NCBI RefSeq assembly: GCF_020164585.1
Contig: NZ_JAIQZF010000001.1
Coordinates: 248,001-312,000, forward strand
Direction: 5' to 3'
DNA: 64,000 bases
Source: Psychroflexus curvus
GTDB taxonomy: Bacteria > Bacteroidota > Bacteroidia > Flavobacteriales > Flavobacteriaceae
The translations under genes and the position numbers were made by a program. Positions 49,782 to 58,538 of the stretch are shown piece after piece; positions within the stretch are counted from its first letter, which is position 1, and every line of letters starts with the position of its first letter. The notes beneath the pieces were generated by a model. The model saw nothing but the letters and a program-made list of their open reading frames with translations. It made no database searches and was not told the DNA's origin.

Positions 49782-51150
49782 CCAATTCTAGTTGTTTTTC
49801 TTCAACATAAGTCTCCATAACCTTGAAAAAGTTGAGTATATCTTCTTCCCGATTGTTGCTGTTAATGGCAACCAATCGAACAAATGTAATTCCCTGGAAT
49901 TCACCATAGCCCACCATTAACTTTCCGTCTTCATATAAAGAATTACACAAATCTTTAGGATCTATGTTTTTATAGTTAAAGCATACTGAAATAGAGTCTT
50001 CATAAGAATACAGTTTATATTCTGAATGGCTTTCTATGTAATTGCGTGCAGTTTGAGCTAGCTTAAATTGTTGATCTACCATTTGTTCCAGACCAGCCGT
50101 CCCGACTGATTTCCATAGAGTCCAAAATTTTAAGGCATCATTTCTTCTTCCGCATTGTAAAGAGGTTTTTCCTAAATTGTATTCATCACCATCGGTTTGA
50201 TACAAGTAATCAGCCTGACAGGCAAAGCTATGTTTGAGGTTGTGTTTTTCTTTTGTAATTAAAATAGAGCAACTGAGTGGTACATTCAGCATCTTATGAG
50301 CATTAAAACTAAAAGAATCTGCACTTTCAACACCATTGACAAGATACTTATAAGTTTTACTAAAGATAACCGAGCCGCAGTAGGCACCGTCTACATGAAG
50401 CCAAAGATTTTTATAATTTTTGGTAATATCGCTAATAGCATCAATATCATCGAAAGCACCTAGAACTGTTGTACCAGCTGTAGCATTGACGAAAAACGGC
50501 TTTAATCCATCCTTTATATCCTTTTCAATTTGTTTCTGAAGAGCTTCAGGAATCATTTTCCCAAACTCGTCGGTTTGGATTCTTCGAATTTGCTCTATAC
50601 CTATTCCACCAAACATAGCATTTTTGGTAATTGAATAGTGCGAAGCATCCGAGGTGTAAATGATCATTTTTTCTGAAACCCCTTCAAATTTAATGTCTCG
50701 ATTATAAGCATCTCTTGCCATAAGCATGGCCATGAAATTACTCATGGATCCACCAGGAGGAAAGGTGCCGTCAGCATTTTTGCCAAAATTGAGCATTTCA
50801 CAAACCTTATTGATGATGACCTTTTCGATTCCCACCTGAGGTCCACCCACTTTATAGGTGTACATGCTGTTGTTAAGCATAACCGCTAATAATTCGCCCA
50901 AAGTAGCCTTCGAATTTCTACCCCCAAAAAGTTGATTGAAAAACAATTTTGTAGAAGTCCTTGGGGTGCTTAAGACTATGTCTTCGAGCAAAGATTCAAA
51001 AGTATCTTCATTTAAAGCTTCATTGCTGAGTTCAAGATTTAGAACGTCTAAGAGTTTCTCTGCTTTTATCGGTTTTACAACTCCATTTTGTTTCTCGTGA
51101 GTTATAAGTTTCTCAGAAAGTTTTTGAAATAATTCAAGGTCTGCTTGCAT
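49771..51150 (-). CDS. Group II PLP-dependent decarboxylase; candidate cysteine sulfinate/aspartate decarboxylase
   Basis: A 459-residue fold-type I decarboxylase. The PLP-stacking region is PGGSMSNFMAMLMARD near 131-146, the ring aspartate is in WLHVDGAYCGS near 250, and the Schiff-base lysine is K286 in SFNAHKMLNVPLSCS. The NAHK(M/W) text and length place it with glutamate/cysteine-sulfinate/aspartate decarboxylases. A cysteine dioxygenase gene starts 72 bp away on the opposite strand, and a perfect palindrome lies between them. Cysteine dioxygenase makes cysteine sulfinate, so this enzyme may decarboxylate that to hypotaurine. Glutamate or aspartate as substrate remains possible. Confidence 0.85.
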   Translation of the reverse strand: MQADLELFQKLSEKLITHEKQNGVVKPIKAEKLLDVLNLELSNEALNEDTFESLLEDIVLSTPRTSTKLFFNQLFGGRNSKATLGELLAVMLNNSMYTYKVGGPQVGIEKVIINKVCEMLNFGKNADGTFPPGGSMSNFMAMLMARDAYNRDIKFEGVSEKMIIYTSDASHYSITKNAMFGGIGIEQIRRIQTDEFGKMIPEALQKQIEKDIKDGLKPFFVNATAGTTVLGAFDDIDAISDITKNYKNLWLHVDGAYCGSVIFSKTYKYLVNGVESADSFSFNAHKMLNVPLSCSILITKEKHNLKHSFACQADYLYQTDGDEYNLGKTSLQCGRRNDALKFWTLWKSVGTAGLEQMVDQQFKLAQTARNYIESHSEYKLYSYEDSISVCFNYKNIDPKDLCNSLYEDGKLMVGYGEFQGITFVRLVAINSNNREEDILNFFKVMETYVEEKQLELVTT

Positions 51151-51181
51151 AAGCCTTAATTGAAATTTATATTTACTACTT

Positions 51182-51198
51182 ATCGAAATAGTTTCGAT
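51182..51198. promoter_or_regulatory. Perfect 7-3-7 palindrome between decarboxylase and cysteine dioxygenase genes
   Basis: ATCGAAA and TTTCGAT are separated by TAG. It is the only strong symmetry in the 71-bp divergent gap, placed 31 bp before one start codon and 23 bp before the other. That position suits a shared operator or activator site for both genes. Confidence 0.5.
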
Positions 51199-51221
51199 TT
51201 TGATAAAAATAATTAAAAAGC

Positions 51222-51758
51222 ATGGACTCTACAGAAAACATAACATCTTTAAACAAACTTTTAGAAATATTACCAAGCTGTGAAGGACAAGATTATTTTG
51301 ATATAGCCAGAAATTTATCTATTCCAGATGAAGATCTCTTGCCATATGCCTTTTGGTCTGAAGAGAGCTACACCAGAAACTGCGTGCTCAGAACAGATGA
51401 TTTTGAACTTTTGCTTTTATGCTGGGAGCAAGATCAGGATACACCAATACATTGTCATAACGGTGAAGAGTGCTGGGTGTATCTGGCTAACGGAAAACTT
51501 CAAGAAAAACGCTATGTTGAAGAAAATGACGAACTTAAGTTGATTGCAGACGTAAAAATGACTCAGGATAGGCTTTCTTATATGAATGATGATCTTGGCT
51601 ATCATTCTCTGCAGAACATCAATGAAGGAAAATCTATGAGTCTGCATCTCTATGTTGGACCCATAGATGAATGTTCAATTTATGACGAAGATAAAAACAA
51701 GTTTATTTTTAAAGAATTGGATTACTACTCTGAAAATAAAATGATACTTACAAACTAA
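51222..51758 (+). CDS. Cysteine dioxygenase
   Basis: A 178-residue cupin of normal bacterial CDO length. Iron ligands H77 and H79 are in TPIHCHNGEECWVYLANG, with the third histidine in GYHSLQN near 131. C84 (EECW) sits near the site where the eukaryotic enzyme has its Cys-Tyr crosslink cysteine; many bacterial CDOs have Gly there, so its presence is notable. It oxidises L-cysteine to cysteine sulfinate with O2. The neighbouring divergent decarboxylase could use that product. It is 12 bp upstream of menB and may share its transcript. Confidence 0.92.
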   Translation: MDSTENITSLNKLLEILPSCEGQDYFDIARNLSIPDEDLLPYAFWSEESYTRNCVLRTDDFELLLLCWEQDQDTPIHCHNGEECWVYLANGKLQEKRYVEENDELKLIADVKMTQDRLSYMNDDLGYHSLQNINEGKSMSLHLYVGPIDECSIYDEDKNKFIFKELDYYSENKMILTN

Positions 51759-51770
51759 ATATACTTACGA

Positions 51771-52604
51771 ATGAACTGGAAAACGGTTAAAGAATTTACA
51801 GATATAACGTATAAAAAAAGCGAAGGAGTTGCCAGAATTGCTTTCAACAGACCAGAAGTAAGAAATGCTTTTCGTCCCAAAACAGTAAGCGAACTTTTTG
51901 AAGCATTCCTTGATGCAAGGGAGGATCCGGATATAGGAGTGGTTTTATTTTCGGGAGAAGGCCCTTCTCCCAAAGATGGTAAATATTCCTTCTGTAGCGG
52001 AGGAGATCAGAATGCCAGAGGCCATCAAGGTTATGTAGATGATGATGGCACACCAAGACTTAACATTTTAGAAGTCCAACGACTGATCAGATTTATGCCG
52101 AAAGTTGTAATTGCGGTGGTTCCTGGTTGGGCTGTTGGAGGCGGTCACTCTTTGCATGTGGTTTGTGATCTGACATTAGCAAGTAAAGAACATGCTATTT
52201 TTAAACAGACAGATGCCGATGTTACAAGTTTTGATGGGGGTTATGGTTCTGCTTATCTGGCAAAAATGATAGGACAAAAAAAAGCTAGAGAAATTTTCTT
52301 TTTAGGTAGAAATTATTCTGCTCAAGATGCTTTCGACATGGGAATGGTCAATGCTGTTATTCCCCACGATGAATTAGAAGCAACTGCCTATGAGTGGGCT
52401 CAGGAAATCTTAGAAAAATCTCCAACCTCTATCAAAATGCTAAAATTTGCCTTCAATGCCACAGACGATGGAATGGTTGGACAGCAGGTTTTTGCAGGCG
52501 AAGCCACCCGTTTGGCCTATATGACAGAGGAAGCTAAAGAAGGAAGAAATGCATTTTTGGAAAAAAGAAAACCAAACTTTAAAAATATCAAATGGATTTC
52601 TTAA
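51771..52604 (+). CDS. menB: 1,4-dihydroxy-2-naphthoyl-CoA synthase
   Basis: A 277-residue crotonase-fold protein of normal MenB length. Family-specific text includes ITYKKSEGVARIAFNRPEVRNAFRP, the FCSGGDQNARGHQGYV oxyanion loop near 75-90, AVVPGWAVGGGHSLHVVCDLTLAS near 115, and FKQTDADVTSFDGGYGSAYLAKMIGQKKAREIFFLGR. It closes the second ring of menaquinone from o-succinylbenzoyl-CoA, the main quinone of Bacteroidota. No other men genes are in the window. Confidence 0.96.
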   Translation: MNWKTVKEFTDITYKKSEGVARIAFNRPEVRNAFRPKTVSELFEAFLDAREDPDIGVVLFSGEGPSPKDGKYSFCSGGDQNARGHQGYVDDDGTPRLNILEVQRLIRFMPKVVIAVVPGWAVGGGHSLHVVCDLTLASKEHAIFKQTDADVTSFDGGYGSAYLAKMIGQKKAREIFFLGRNYSAQDAFDMGMVNAVIPHDELEATAYEWAQEILEKSPTSIKMLKFAFNATDDGMVGQQVFAGEATRLAYMTEEAKEGRNAFLEKRKPNFKNIKWIS

Positions 52605-52638
52605 ATTAGTTTATAAATAATCAATAATACATAAGACC

Positions 52639-53223
52639 ATGCCAATCCTAACTGAAGAAGAGCTTCAAGACATTGTAAACAAAGAAAATGAAGCGAAAGC
52701 CAAACTTGAACAAAAAGACAAGGAACTCGTTCAGGTTTATAAAGAGAAAAGAAATATAAAATCCGAGAGAAAAGGATTGGTCATTTCTACTGCAATTCTT
52801 GGACTGCTTTTTTTAGCTATGATTTTTGCGGTTATGTTCCAGCCCAGGCTTTTCGGGCTTAATGAAGAAGGTTCTAAAATAGCAGAAGATGAAGTGGTTA
52901 TAAAACAGTCTACTATAGATGACTATCAGGCCAAAGTTTTGGAACTGGAAGATAAAGTTTCTCAATATACAAACCCTCTTGAGCTAAAAGAGTTTTACGC
53001 AGTTCAACTAGGTGCATTCAAGAAATTTAATACACCATTATCATCAGATAATTTCAGTATTGTCCACAATGCAAATTATAAAGATTTTAATCTCTACACT
53101 TTAGGGGTCTTTAAAACAGAAGAAGAGGCAGAAAAATTACGTAAAGTCGTTAGCCAACTCGACTTTAAAGATGCATTCATTGGATTGTACAGAGACGGTG
53201 AACGGGTAGAAGCCACTTATTAG
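52639..53223 (+). CDS. Single-pass membrane protein with a SPOR-like C-terminal domain
   Basis: A 194-residue protein: a charged coiled-coil N-terminus (about 5-45), one membrane helix (about 50-70, LVISTAILGLLFLAMIFAVMF), a second short coiled coil (about 95-115) and a C-terminal SPOR-like domain (FYAVQLGAFKKF near 120, then LYTLGVFKTEEEAEKLRKVV). SPOR domains bind peptidoglycan stripped of side peptides at division sites. Predicted topology is N-in, C-out, consistent with cell-wall binding. It sits between menB and the PH-domain pair and is close enough to be cotranscribed. Confidence 0.72.
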   Translation: MPILTEEELQDIVNKENEAKAKLEQKDKELVQVYKEKRNIKSERKGLVISTAILGLLFLAMIFAVMFQPRLFGLNEEGSKIAEDEVVIKQSTIDDYQAKVLELEDKVSQYTNPLELKEFYAVQLGAFKKFNTPLSSDNFSIVHNANYKDFNLYTLGVFKTEEEAEKLRKVVSQLDFKDAFIGLYRDGERVEATY

Positions 53224-53224
53224 T

Positions 53225-53746
53225 ATGAGATTTGAAAATATAGAAATTCATAGTTCAGATCTGCCAGATTTTAAGTCAGTTGATTTAGAATCCATACAAA
53301 AACGATATAAAAAACAGATATGGCTCAATGAGTTGGCTGTGTTTATCTTATTGTTTGCTATTCCGATTGTGAGCTTATTTTTTGATGCGTTTCCGAAATG
53401 GATACCTCTAACTGCTTTAATTATTCTGAGTATTGTTTTTATTCTCAGAAGCATTGAGATAGAAAAAGGATTTCCACTCAAAAAATTTGGAGTGAGGCAG
53501 CACGATATGATTTACCAATCTGGCTTCTTTCACTTTACAGAAACAGTTGTTCCTTATAATAGAATACAGCATGTCGAAATAAAGCAAGGTCCACTTTCCA
53601 GATTGTTTTCTTTGTATTCACTAAGACTCTACACGGCAGGAGCATCATCTGGAGATTTGATTATTGATGGACTTGAAAAATCAACCGCTCAAAAATTGAA
53701 AGCTAAAGTTTTGGACAAAACAACGGTAGTGGATGGTACAAATTGA
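53225..53746 (+). CDS. Bacterial PH-domain (bPH2, YdbS-like) membrane protein
   Basis: A 173-residue protein with two membrane helices (about 35-55 and 60-80) followed by a bPH2 domain (about 80-170). The domain contains VRQHDMIYQSGFFHFTETVVPYNRIQHVEIKQGPLSRLF, the family signature. It lies one base after the previous stop codon and overlaps the next PH protein by 14 bp. YdbS/YdbT pairs are common in Firmicutes and Bacteroidota; a link to stress or antimicrobial resistance has been proposed in Bacillus. Confidence 0.88.
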   Translation: MRFENIEIHSSDLPDFKSVDLESIQKRYKKQIWLNELAVFILLFAIPIVSLFFDAFPKWIPLTALIILSIVFILRSIEIEKGFPLKKFGVRQHDMIYQSGFFHFTETVVPYNRIQHVEIKQGPLSRLFSLYSLRLYTAGASSGDLIIDGLEKSTAQKLKAKVLDKTTVVDGTN

Positions 53747-55256
53747 TTTTTCAACACCAAGACTGCAGTCCTTTAATGGCATTTTTCTCATATTTTTCAC
53801 CGATATCGCTAAGAGGGTAAAGCAAAACATCTATATTTTAGCAATCCCTTTTTTACAAAAAAATTTATTTAATAATTACGGAACCTATATTTATATAGGC
53901 CTGGCTTTATTGGTTATTCTTCAATTTGTGTTTTCTTATTTATCTTATAAGAAATTTAAATTTTCAATTCAAGAAGATGCTTTTCATCTGGATAGTGGTG
54001 TTATCAAATTGAGTCACATTGAAATCCCTTTTGAGAGAATTCAAAACATCAATCTTCAGCAGAATGTGCTTCAACAGTTATTAAACGTAGTTGGGTTTGA
54101 TATTGAAACAGCAGGAGAAGGCACTGCTGAAATCAAAATTAAAGCTTTAGATAAAGAGTTTGCCAATGCCCTTAAAGCAAAGCTAATAGAAGAAAAAAAT
54201 AAAGTTCAGGGCGCAGAGCTAAATCTTGATGAGGATAAAACTAGTGAAATAACTGAACAAACTCCTTCCAAAGAAGACACACTTTTATTTCAATTGGACT
54301 TTAAAACCCTGATTAAAGTAGGCATAAGCTCAAATTTGTTTAAGGGCGTAGGATTGTTGCTTGCTTTTTTAGCGTATTTGTACAACTTTATAATGGATTT
54401 TCTTACCACTATTTTTGATTTAAACCTCGAAGAAGATTTTAAAAACCGAATCCCAGAAACCCTTTCTTTTATAAGCCTTGTAATTATTGTCGTTTTTATA
54501 GCAGGTTTTTTGATTACTGTTTTGACTACTGTTTTAAAGTATTATAACCTGAAAATATTTAAAAACCAGCAAAATTATGAAGTTGTATATGGACTTTTCA
54601 AAAGAGAAAATAAGGTTATAAAGAAGACTAAAACTCAAATTTTTGAAATCAGAACCAATCCCGTAAAAGAGTTATTTAAAATCAGGAGTGTATTTGTGAG
54701 TCAGGCTTCGTCCAAGCAATTAACAGAAAAGCAAAAGATTGGCTTGGTGGGATTATCGAAAGAAAACCTGGGCATTTTATTTCACTCGTTATTCCATTTA
54801 GAATTAAGTGACCTTAACTATGAATTGTCTCGCTCACAACCAAGGCTTTTCTTTAGGTATTTTTATAAGAATTTAGCCATAGTTATAGGGCTTTCAGCAG
54901 CTGCTTATTTTGTTTATTTTAACTGGGTAAGTATTGTTGGTTTAATCATAATTTTACTTGGGTTATCCTGGATAGCTTTTTTGAGAGTCAAAAAGAGCAG
55001 TATTGGTTTCAATTCTGACCTCATTTCTATTAGAAAGGGTTCTATTGACACCAAGTTCAAAATTATAGAAATTCATAAACTCCAATCTGTCAGGCTGAGT
55101 CGAAATATTTTTCAGCAGTATAACGGACATGCTGATATGAACCTAGAGACCGCTTCCGGAACAGTTACTATAGAGTATTTGAAAGTAAAAGAAGCGGTTG
55201 AACTTCTGAATTATTTGATCTCTAAGGTGGAGTCAACAGACAAAGGTTGGATTTAA
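53733..55256 (+). CDS. PH-domain-containing membrane protein (YdbT-like)
   Basis: A 507-residue protein with several membrane helices (near 20-75, 195-265 and 370-415). It has three bPH2-like units, each marked by a fragment such as HIEIPFERIQNINLQQNVLQQLL, VIKKTKTQIFEIRTNPVKELF or IIEIHKLQSVRLSRNIFQQ. It is encoded overlapping the YdbS-like gene by 14 bp, and the pair probably forms one complex in the inner membrane. The biochemical role is not known. Confidence 0.87.
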   Translation: MVQIDFSTPRLQSFNGIFLIFFTDIAKRVKQNIYILAIPFLQKNLFNNYGTYIYIGLALLVILQFVFSYLSYKKFKFSIQEDAFHLDSGVIKLSHIEIPFERIQNINLQQNVLQQLLNVVGFDIETAGEGTAEIKIKALDKEFANALKAKLIEEKNKVQGAELNLDEDKTSEITEQTPSKEDTLLFQLDFKTLIKVGISSNLFKGVGLLLAFLAYLYNFIMDFLTTIFDLNLEEDFKNRIPETLSFISLVIIVVFIAGFLITVLTTVLKYYNLKIFKNQQNYEVVYGLFKRENKVIKKTKTQIFEIRTNPVKELFKIRSVFVSQASSKQLTEKQKIGLVGLSKENLGILFHSLFHLELSDLNYELSRSQPRLFFRYFYKNLAIVIGLSAAAYFVYFNWVSIVGLIIILLGLSWIAFLRVKKSSIGFNSDLISIRKGSIDTKFKIIEIHKLQSVRLSRNIFQQYNGHADMNLETASGTVTIEYLKVKEAVELLNYLISKVESTDKGWI

Positions 55257-55269
55257 GAAGCTTAGGAGA

Positions 55270-55746
55270 TTAATTCAATTGTAATTCATTTTCTAAAGCT
55301 AAGTAATGCTCTACTTTATGGTTGGAATTTAGGATAGGATAAATTTTAATCTCGCAGATGTACTCTCTGCCATCTTTTCTATAATTCACCATGGATTCTT
55401 CGCAAATTGAGTTTTTAGCGAGGTGTTCTCTTATGTTTTGTAAGGTTTTTCGACAAGTTTTTTCGCCTTGTAAAAATTTTGGACTTTTATTAATAACAAA
55501 GTTGAGGCTGTAGCCAGTCATATCTTTGAAGCCTTCATTTACCCAAATTATTTTTTGATTCTTATCGGTGATTACCAAGGCCTTGTACTCATTTTTAAAG
55601 AGCGTTTCCTCAATCTGAAAATCCCATTTGAATTTCTCCTGAAATTGATTTAATCGCTCAATCTCCTTTTTCTTTCTAAGTGACTTAAAAAAGTTAAAAA
55701 TATATTCAGAATAAATATCCCAAGATAATAGTGGTCCTCTTTTCAT
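55270..55746 (-). CDS. Short PAS protein, LOV-like but lacking the photoactive cysteine
   Basis: A 158-residue protein that is essentially one PAS domain (about 50-155) with a charged N-terminal helix. The text GYSLNFV...FLQGEKT...MVNYRKDGREYICEIKIYPI follows the LOV pattern GYSxxEV...NCRFLQGxxT...LLNYRKDG. The NCRFLQ core, however, reads SPKFLQ, so the flavin-binding Cys is Pro. No output domain is attached. It may bind flavin without adduct formation, or another ligand, or act as a protein-binding module. It converges with the YdbT-like gene. Confidence 0.8.
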   Translation of the reverse strand: MKRGPLLSWDIYSEYIFNFFKSLRKKKEIERLNQFQEKFKWDFQIEETLFKNEYKALVITDKNQKIIWVNEGFKDMTGYSLNFVINKSPKFLQGEKTCRKTLQNIREHLAKNSICEESMVNYRKDGREYICEIKIYPILNSNHKVEHYLALENELQLN

Positions 55747-56067
55747 AATTCAGTTTTAAGTAATTGAATATCAGTGTACAAATTTAAATTTAATTATGAT
55801 TTATCAAGCTTATAAAATAGTTATAGTAAACATAAAAAAACGGTCTTTGGTTTTTGTATTTCAACTTTTGTATTTAATATATCGAGATGATTTTAAATAG
55901 CTTTATATATTAAACTTTTATAGTTGGACTAGTTTTAGACGATTCAGCAGTAAAATTGTTGGCTTTTTTCATCAAACGTTGAAATCTAAATCAAGGCTTA
56001 TTATTAAGTTATCTGTAGTAATTTCATGTAAAATTGTATTTTCACTTGATATTAAATAATTTCTATT
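55747..56067. other. 321-bp gene-free AT-rich stretch before the TPR gene
   Basis: It separates the minus-strand PAS gene from the plus-strand TPR gene and so should hold both promoters. I see no exact TAnnTTTG with a spaced TTG and no strong hairpin. No small reading frame looks real. Confidence 0.6.
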
Positions 56068-58206
56068 ATGAAAAAAATCCTTACAATTTTATCATTTATT
56101 TTCATATCCATTCCCAACTCTTACAACCAAACAGCAAACAATTATCTTAATGAAGGAAATGAGAAAATGGAGTTACAAAACTACAGAGGGGCAATTGATG
56201 ATTACACAAAAGCTATAGAAATTAAACCTGATTATTTAGAAGCCTATTTCAATAGGGGAAACGCTAAACAAAAACTAGAAGACTACGGAGGAGCTATAGC
56301 TGAATATACTAAAGCTATAGCGCTTGAACCTAATAAATTGGAAGCGTATTATAATAGAGGGAATGCTAAGCTAAAACTAGAAGATTATAAAGGAGCAATT
56401 GCTGATTATTCAATAGTAATAGAAATTAATCCTGCTGATTCTAAAACGTTCAAAAACAGAGGTCTGGCTAAAGCTAATTTGGAAGACTACAGAGGGGCTG
56501 TTGCTGATTATTCAAAAGTTATAAACATAAATCCTGCTGACTTTAAGACCTTTAATAACAGGGGTCTTGCCAAAGCGAATTTAGAAGATTATAGTGGTGC
56601 AGTTGCTGATTACTCTAAAGCTATAGAGCTGAATCCTGCTGATTCGGAACTCTATTACAACAGAGGTCTCGCTAAAGCTGAATTAGAAGACTATAGTGGA
56701 GCAGTTGCTGATTATACAAAAGCTATAGAATTTAGTCCTGAAAATTCGGAACTATATTATGACAGAGGAAATGCTAAAGCAGGGTCGAGAGACTACAAGG
56801 GTGCTGTAAATGACTTTTCAATGGCTTTAGAAATTAATTCAAATTATTCAGAAGCCTACTTTAACAGAGGTTTTTTTAAAACCAAATTAGAAGACTATGA
56901 AGGCGCTGTTGCCGATTTTTCAAAAGTTATAGAGATTAATCCTAATAATTCGGAGGCTTATCTTAATAGAGGTCTTGCTATAGCTTTTTTAGGAGACAAC
57001 AGTGGAGCAATTGCTGATTATTCAAAAGCTATAGCACTTAGCCCTGATAGTTCGGAAATGTATTATAATATAGGCAATGCTAAACTAAAATCAGGAGACT
57101 ATAAAGGAGCAGTCACTGAATACACAAAGGCTTTAGAGCTTGGTCTAAATACTCCGGAAGTGTATTACAATAGAGGAAATGCTTTAGCAGGATTGAAAGA
57201 CTTCAAAGCTGCTATAGACGATTTTACAAAGGCTTTAGAAATCAATCCTGACTATTTGGAAGCCTATTTTAACAGAGGATTTATCAAATCAAAATTAGAA
57301 GACTATAAAGGAGCAGATACTGATTATTCAAAAGCTATAGAACTAAATCCTGATGATTCTAAGGCCTATATAAATAGAGGTCTTGCCAAAGCTGATTTAG
57401 AAGACTATACTGGAGCAATTGCTGATTATTCAAAGGCTATAGAGCTTAGTCCTGATAACGGGGAAGTGTATTACAATAGAGGAAATGCAAAAGCTGGGTT
57501 GAAAGACTATAAAGCTGCTATAGAAGACTTTACAAAGGCTTTAGAAATTAATCCAGAGTATTTAGAGGCCTATTTTAATAGAGGAAATGCTAAATTAGAA
57601 TTAGAAGACTATAAAGGCGCAGTCACTGATTTTACAAAAGCTATGCAAATGGATCCTGGTAATTTCAAAACCTATAAAAACAGAGGTCTTGCCAAAGCTA
57701 ATTTAGAAGATTATATAGGTGCAGTTGCTGACTATTCACTGGCTTTGGAACTTAATCCTGATGATAATCGAACCTATAAAAACAGAGGTCTTGCCAAAGC
57801 TAATCTGGAAGACTATAGAGGTGCAGCTGCTGATTATTCAAAAGCTATTGAGCTTAATCCTGATAATTTTGAAACCTATATTAACAGGGGTTTTGTCAAA
57901 GTAAAGTTAGGAGACTATAAAGAAGCAGTAGCCGACTATTCAAAAGCAATAGAAATGAACCCAGATTTTATGGAAACGTATTTTGATAGGGGAAACGCAA
58001 AATTAAAATTAGAAGATTATATTGGAGCTGAATATGACTACACAAAAGCTATAGACCTTAAACCTGATTATTTAGAAGCCTATTTTAATAGAGGAATCAT
58101 AAAAATGAATCTGGATAAAATAGATAGCGGTTGTTTAGATTTTTTAAAAGCCGCAGAATTAGGAAGTCAAAAAGCTAATGATATCATAAGGGACTATTGC
58201 AACTAA
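56068..58206 (+). CDS. Secreted tetratricopeptide-repeat protein with 20 TPR units
   Basis: A 712-residue protein: signal peptide about 1-21 (ending NSYNQ), then 20 consecutive 34-residue TPR units from about residue 22 to 701, with no other domain. The unit consensus is about Y(F/Y)NRG.AK..LEDY.GA, then (V/I)ADY(S/T)KAIEL(N)PD. The units are so alike at DNA level (102-bp period) that recent expansion is likely. Units 11-13 and 14-16 also match as three-unit blocks. Such all-TPR proteins are usually scaffolds for protein complexes; no partner is encoded next door. Location is probably periplasmic. Confidence 0.92.
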   Translation: MKKILTILSFIFISIPNSYNQTANNYLNEGNEKMELQNYRGAIDDYTKAIEIKPDYLEAYFNRGNAKQKLEDYGGAIAEYTKAIALEPNKLEAYYNRGNAKLKLEDYKGAIADYSIVIEINPADSKTFKNRGLAKANLEDYRGAVADYSKVININPADFKTFNNRGLAKANLEDYSGAVADYSKAIELNPADSELYYNRGLAKAELEDYSGAVADYTKAIEFSPENSELYYDRGNAKAGSRDYKGAVNDFSMALEINSNYSEAYFNRGFFKTKLEDYEGAVADFSKVIEINPNNSEAYLNRGLAIAFLGDNSGAIADYSKAIALSPDSSEMYYNIGNAKLKSGDYKGAVTEYTKALELGLNTPEVYYNRGNALAGLKDFKAAIDDFTKALEINPDYLEAYFNRGFIKSKLEDYKGADTDYSKAIELNPDDSKAYINRGLAKADLEDYTGAIADYSKAIELSPDNGEVYYNRGNAKAGLKDYKAAIEDFTKALEINPEYLEAYFNRGNAKLELEDYKGAVTDFTKAMQMDPGNFKTYKNRGLAKANLEDYIGAVADYSLALELNPDDNRTYKNRGLAKANLEDYRGAAADYSKAIELNPDNFETYINRGFVKVKLGDYKEAVADYSKAIEMNPDFMETYFDRGNAKLKLEDYIGAEYDYTKAIDLKPDYLEAYFNRGIIKMNLDKIDSGCLDFLKAAELGSQKANDIIRDYCN

Positions 58207-58317
58207 ACCTCCTTGTTTTTAATGGCTTTTGAAATAAATTATTATGAATCAATAACTTATACTGAATTTATTTATTTCCAAAGTAGTTTAATACTTTGAG
58301 GTCCAGTTTACTCAAAC

Positions 58318-58351
58318 AAAAAAACGCTCAAGTTAGCCTTGCGTTTTTATT
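58318..58351. terminator. Bidirectional hairpin terminator downstream of the TPR gene
   Basis: AAAAACGC...AAG pairs with CTTGCGTTTTT with a two-base bulge (about 58320-58332 with 58338-58348). An A-run on one side and a T-run on the other allow termination in both directions. It lies 112 bp after the TPR stop codon and just beyond the tRNA-end-like relic at 58369-58386. Confidence 0.7.
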
Positions 58352-58368
58352 GCTTTTGACTCTTCACT

Positions 58369-58386
58369 TGTGATAACGACAGGATT
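58369..58386 (-). repeat. Decayed copy of the tRNA-Arg 3' end (outer scar)
   Basis: The 18 bp match the 3' end of the tRNA-Arg gene (62661-62678) at 16 positions; the two mismatches are adjacent. The next bases form a CAGGAT/ATCCTG hairpin where the tRNA has its T-arm. A terminator (58318-58351) follows in the tRNA reading direction, as expected of a displaced tRNA end. Confidence 0.5.
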
Positions 58387-58503
58387 ACATATCCTGAGTG
58401 CGTTCTCTGCTGGAAATGCAAAACCATGGCTTTCGCCATTTTGCTTTTTATATTTACCATGCGTATACAAAAGCTATGCTTTTGACACTTGTGTAAAACA
58501 TAA

Positions 58504-58529
58504 AAACCACATTCGTTAGAATGTGGTTT
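58504..58529 (-). terminator. Displaced tRNA-type terminator
   Basis: A perfect 11-bp stem (58504-58514 with 58519-58529) has a GTTA loop and a T-run on the minus strand. It follows the 15-bp tRNA-end copy at 58539-58553 in the direction of tRNA transcription. This is where the original tRNA terminator would lie after an insertion between tRNA and terminator. Confidence 0.7.
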
Positions 58530-58538
58530 GTGCTTGTC

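Noticed and set aside
56150-58170. 102-bp periodic repeat resembling a CRISPR or minisatellite array
   Set aside because: It is an open reading frame encoding TPR units; there are no spacers and no cas genes.
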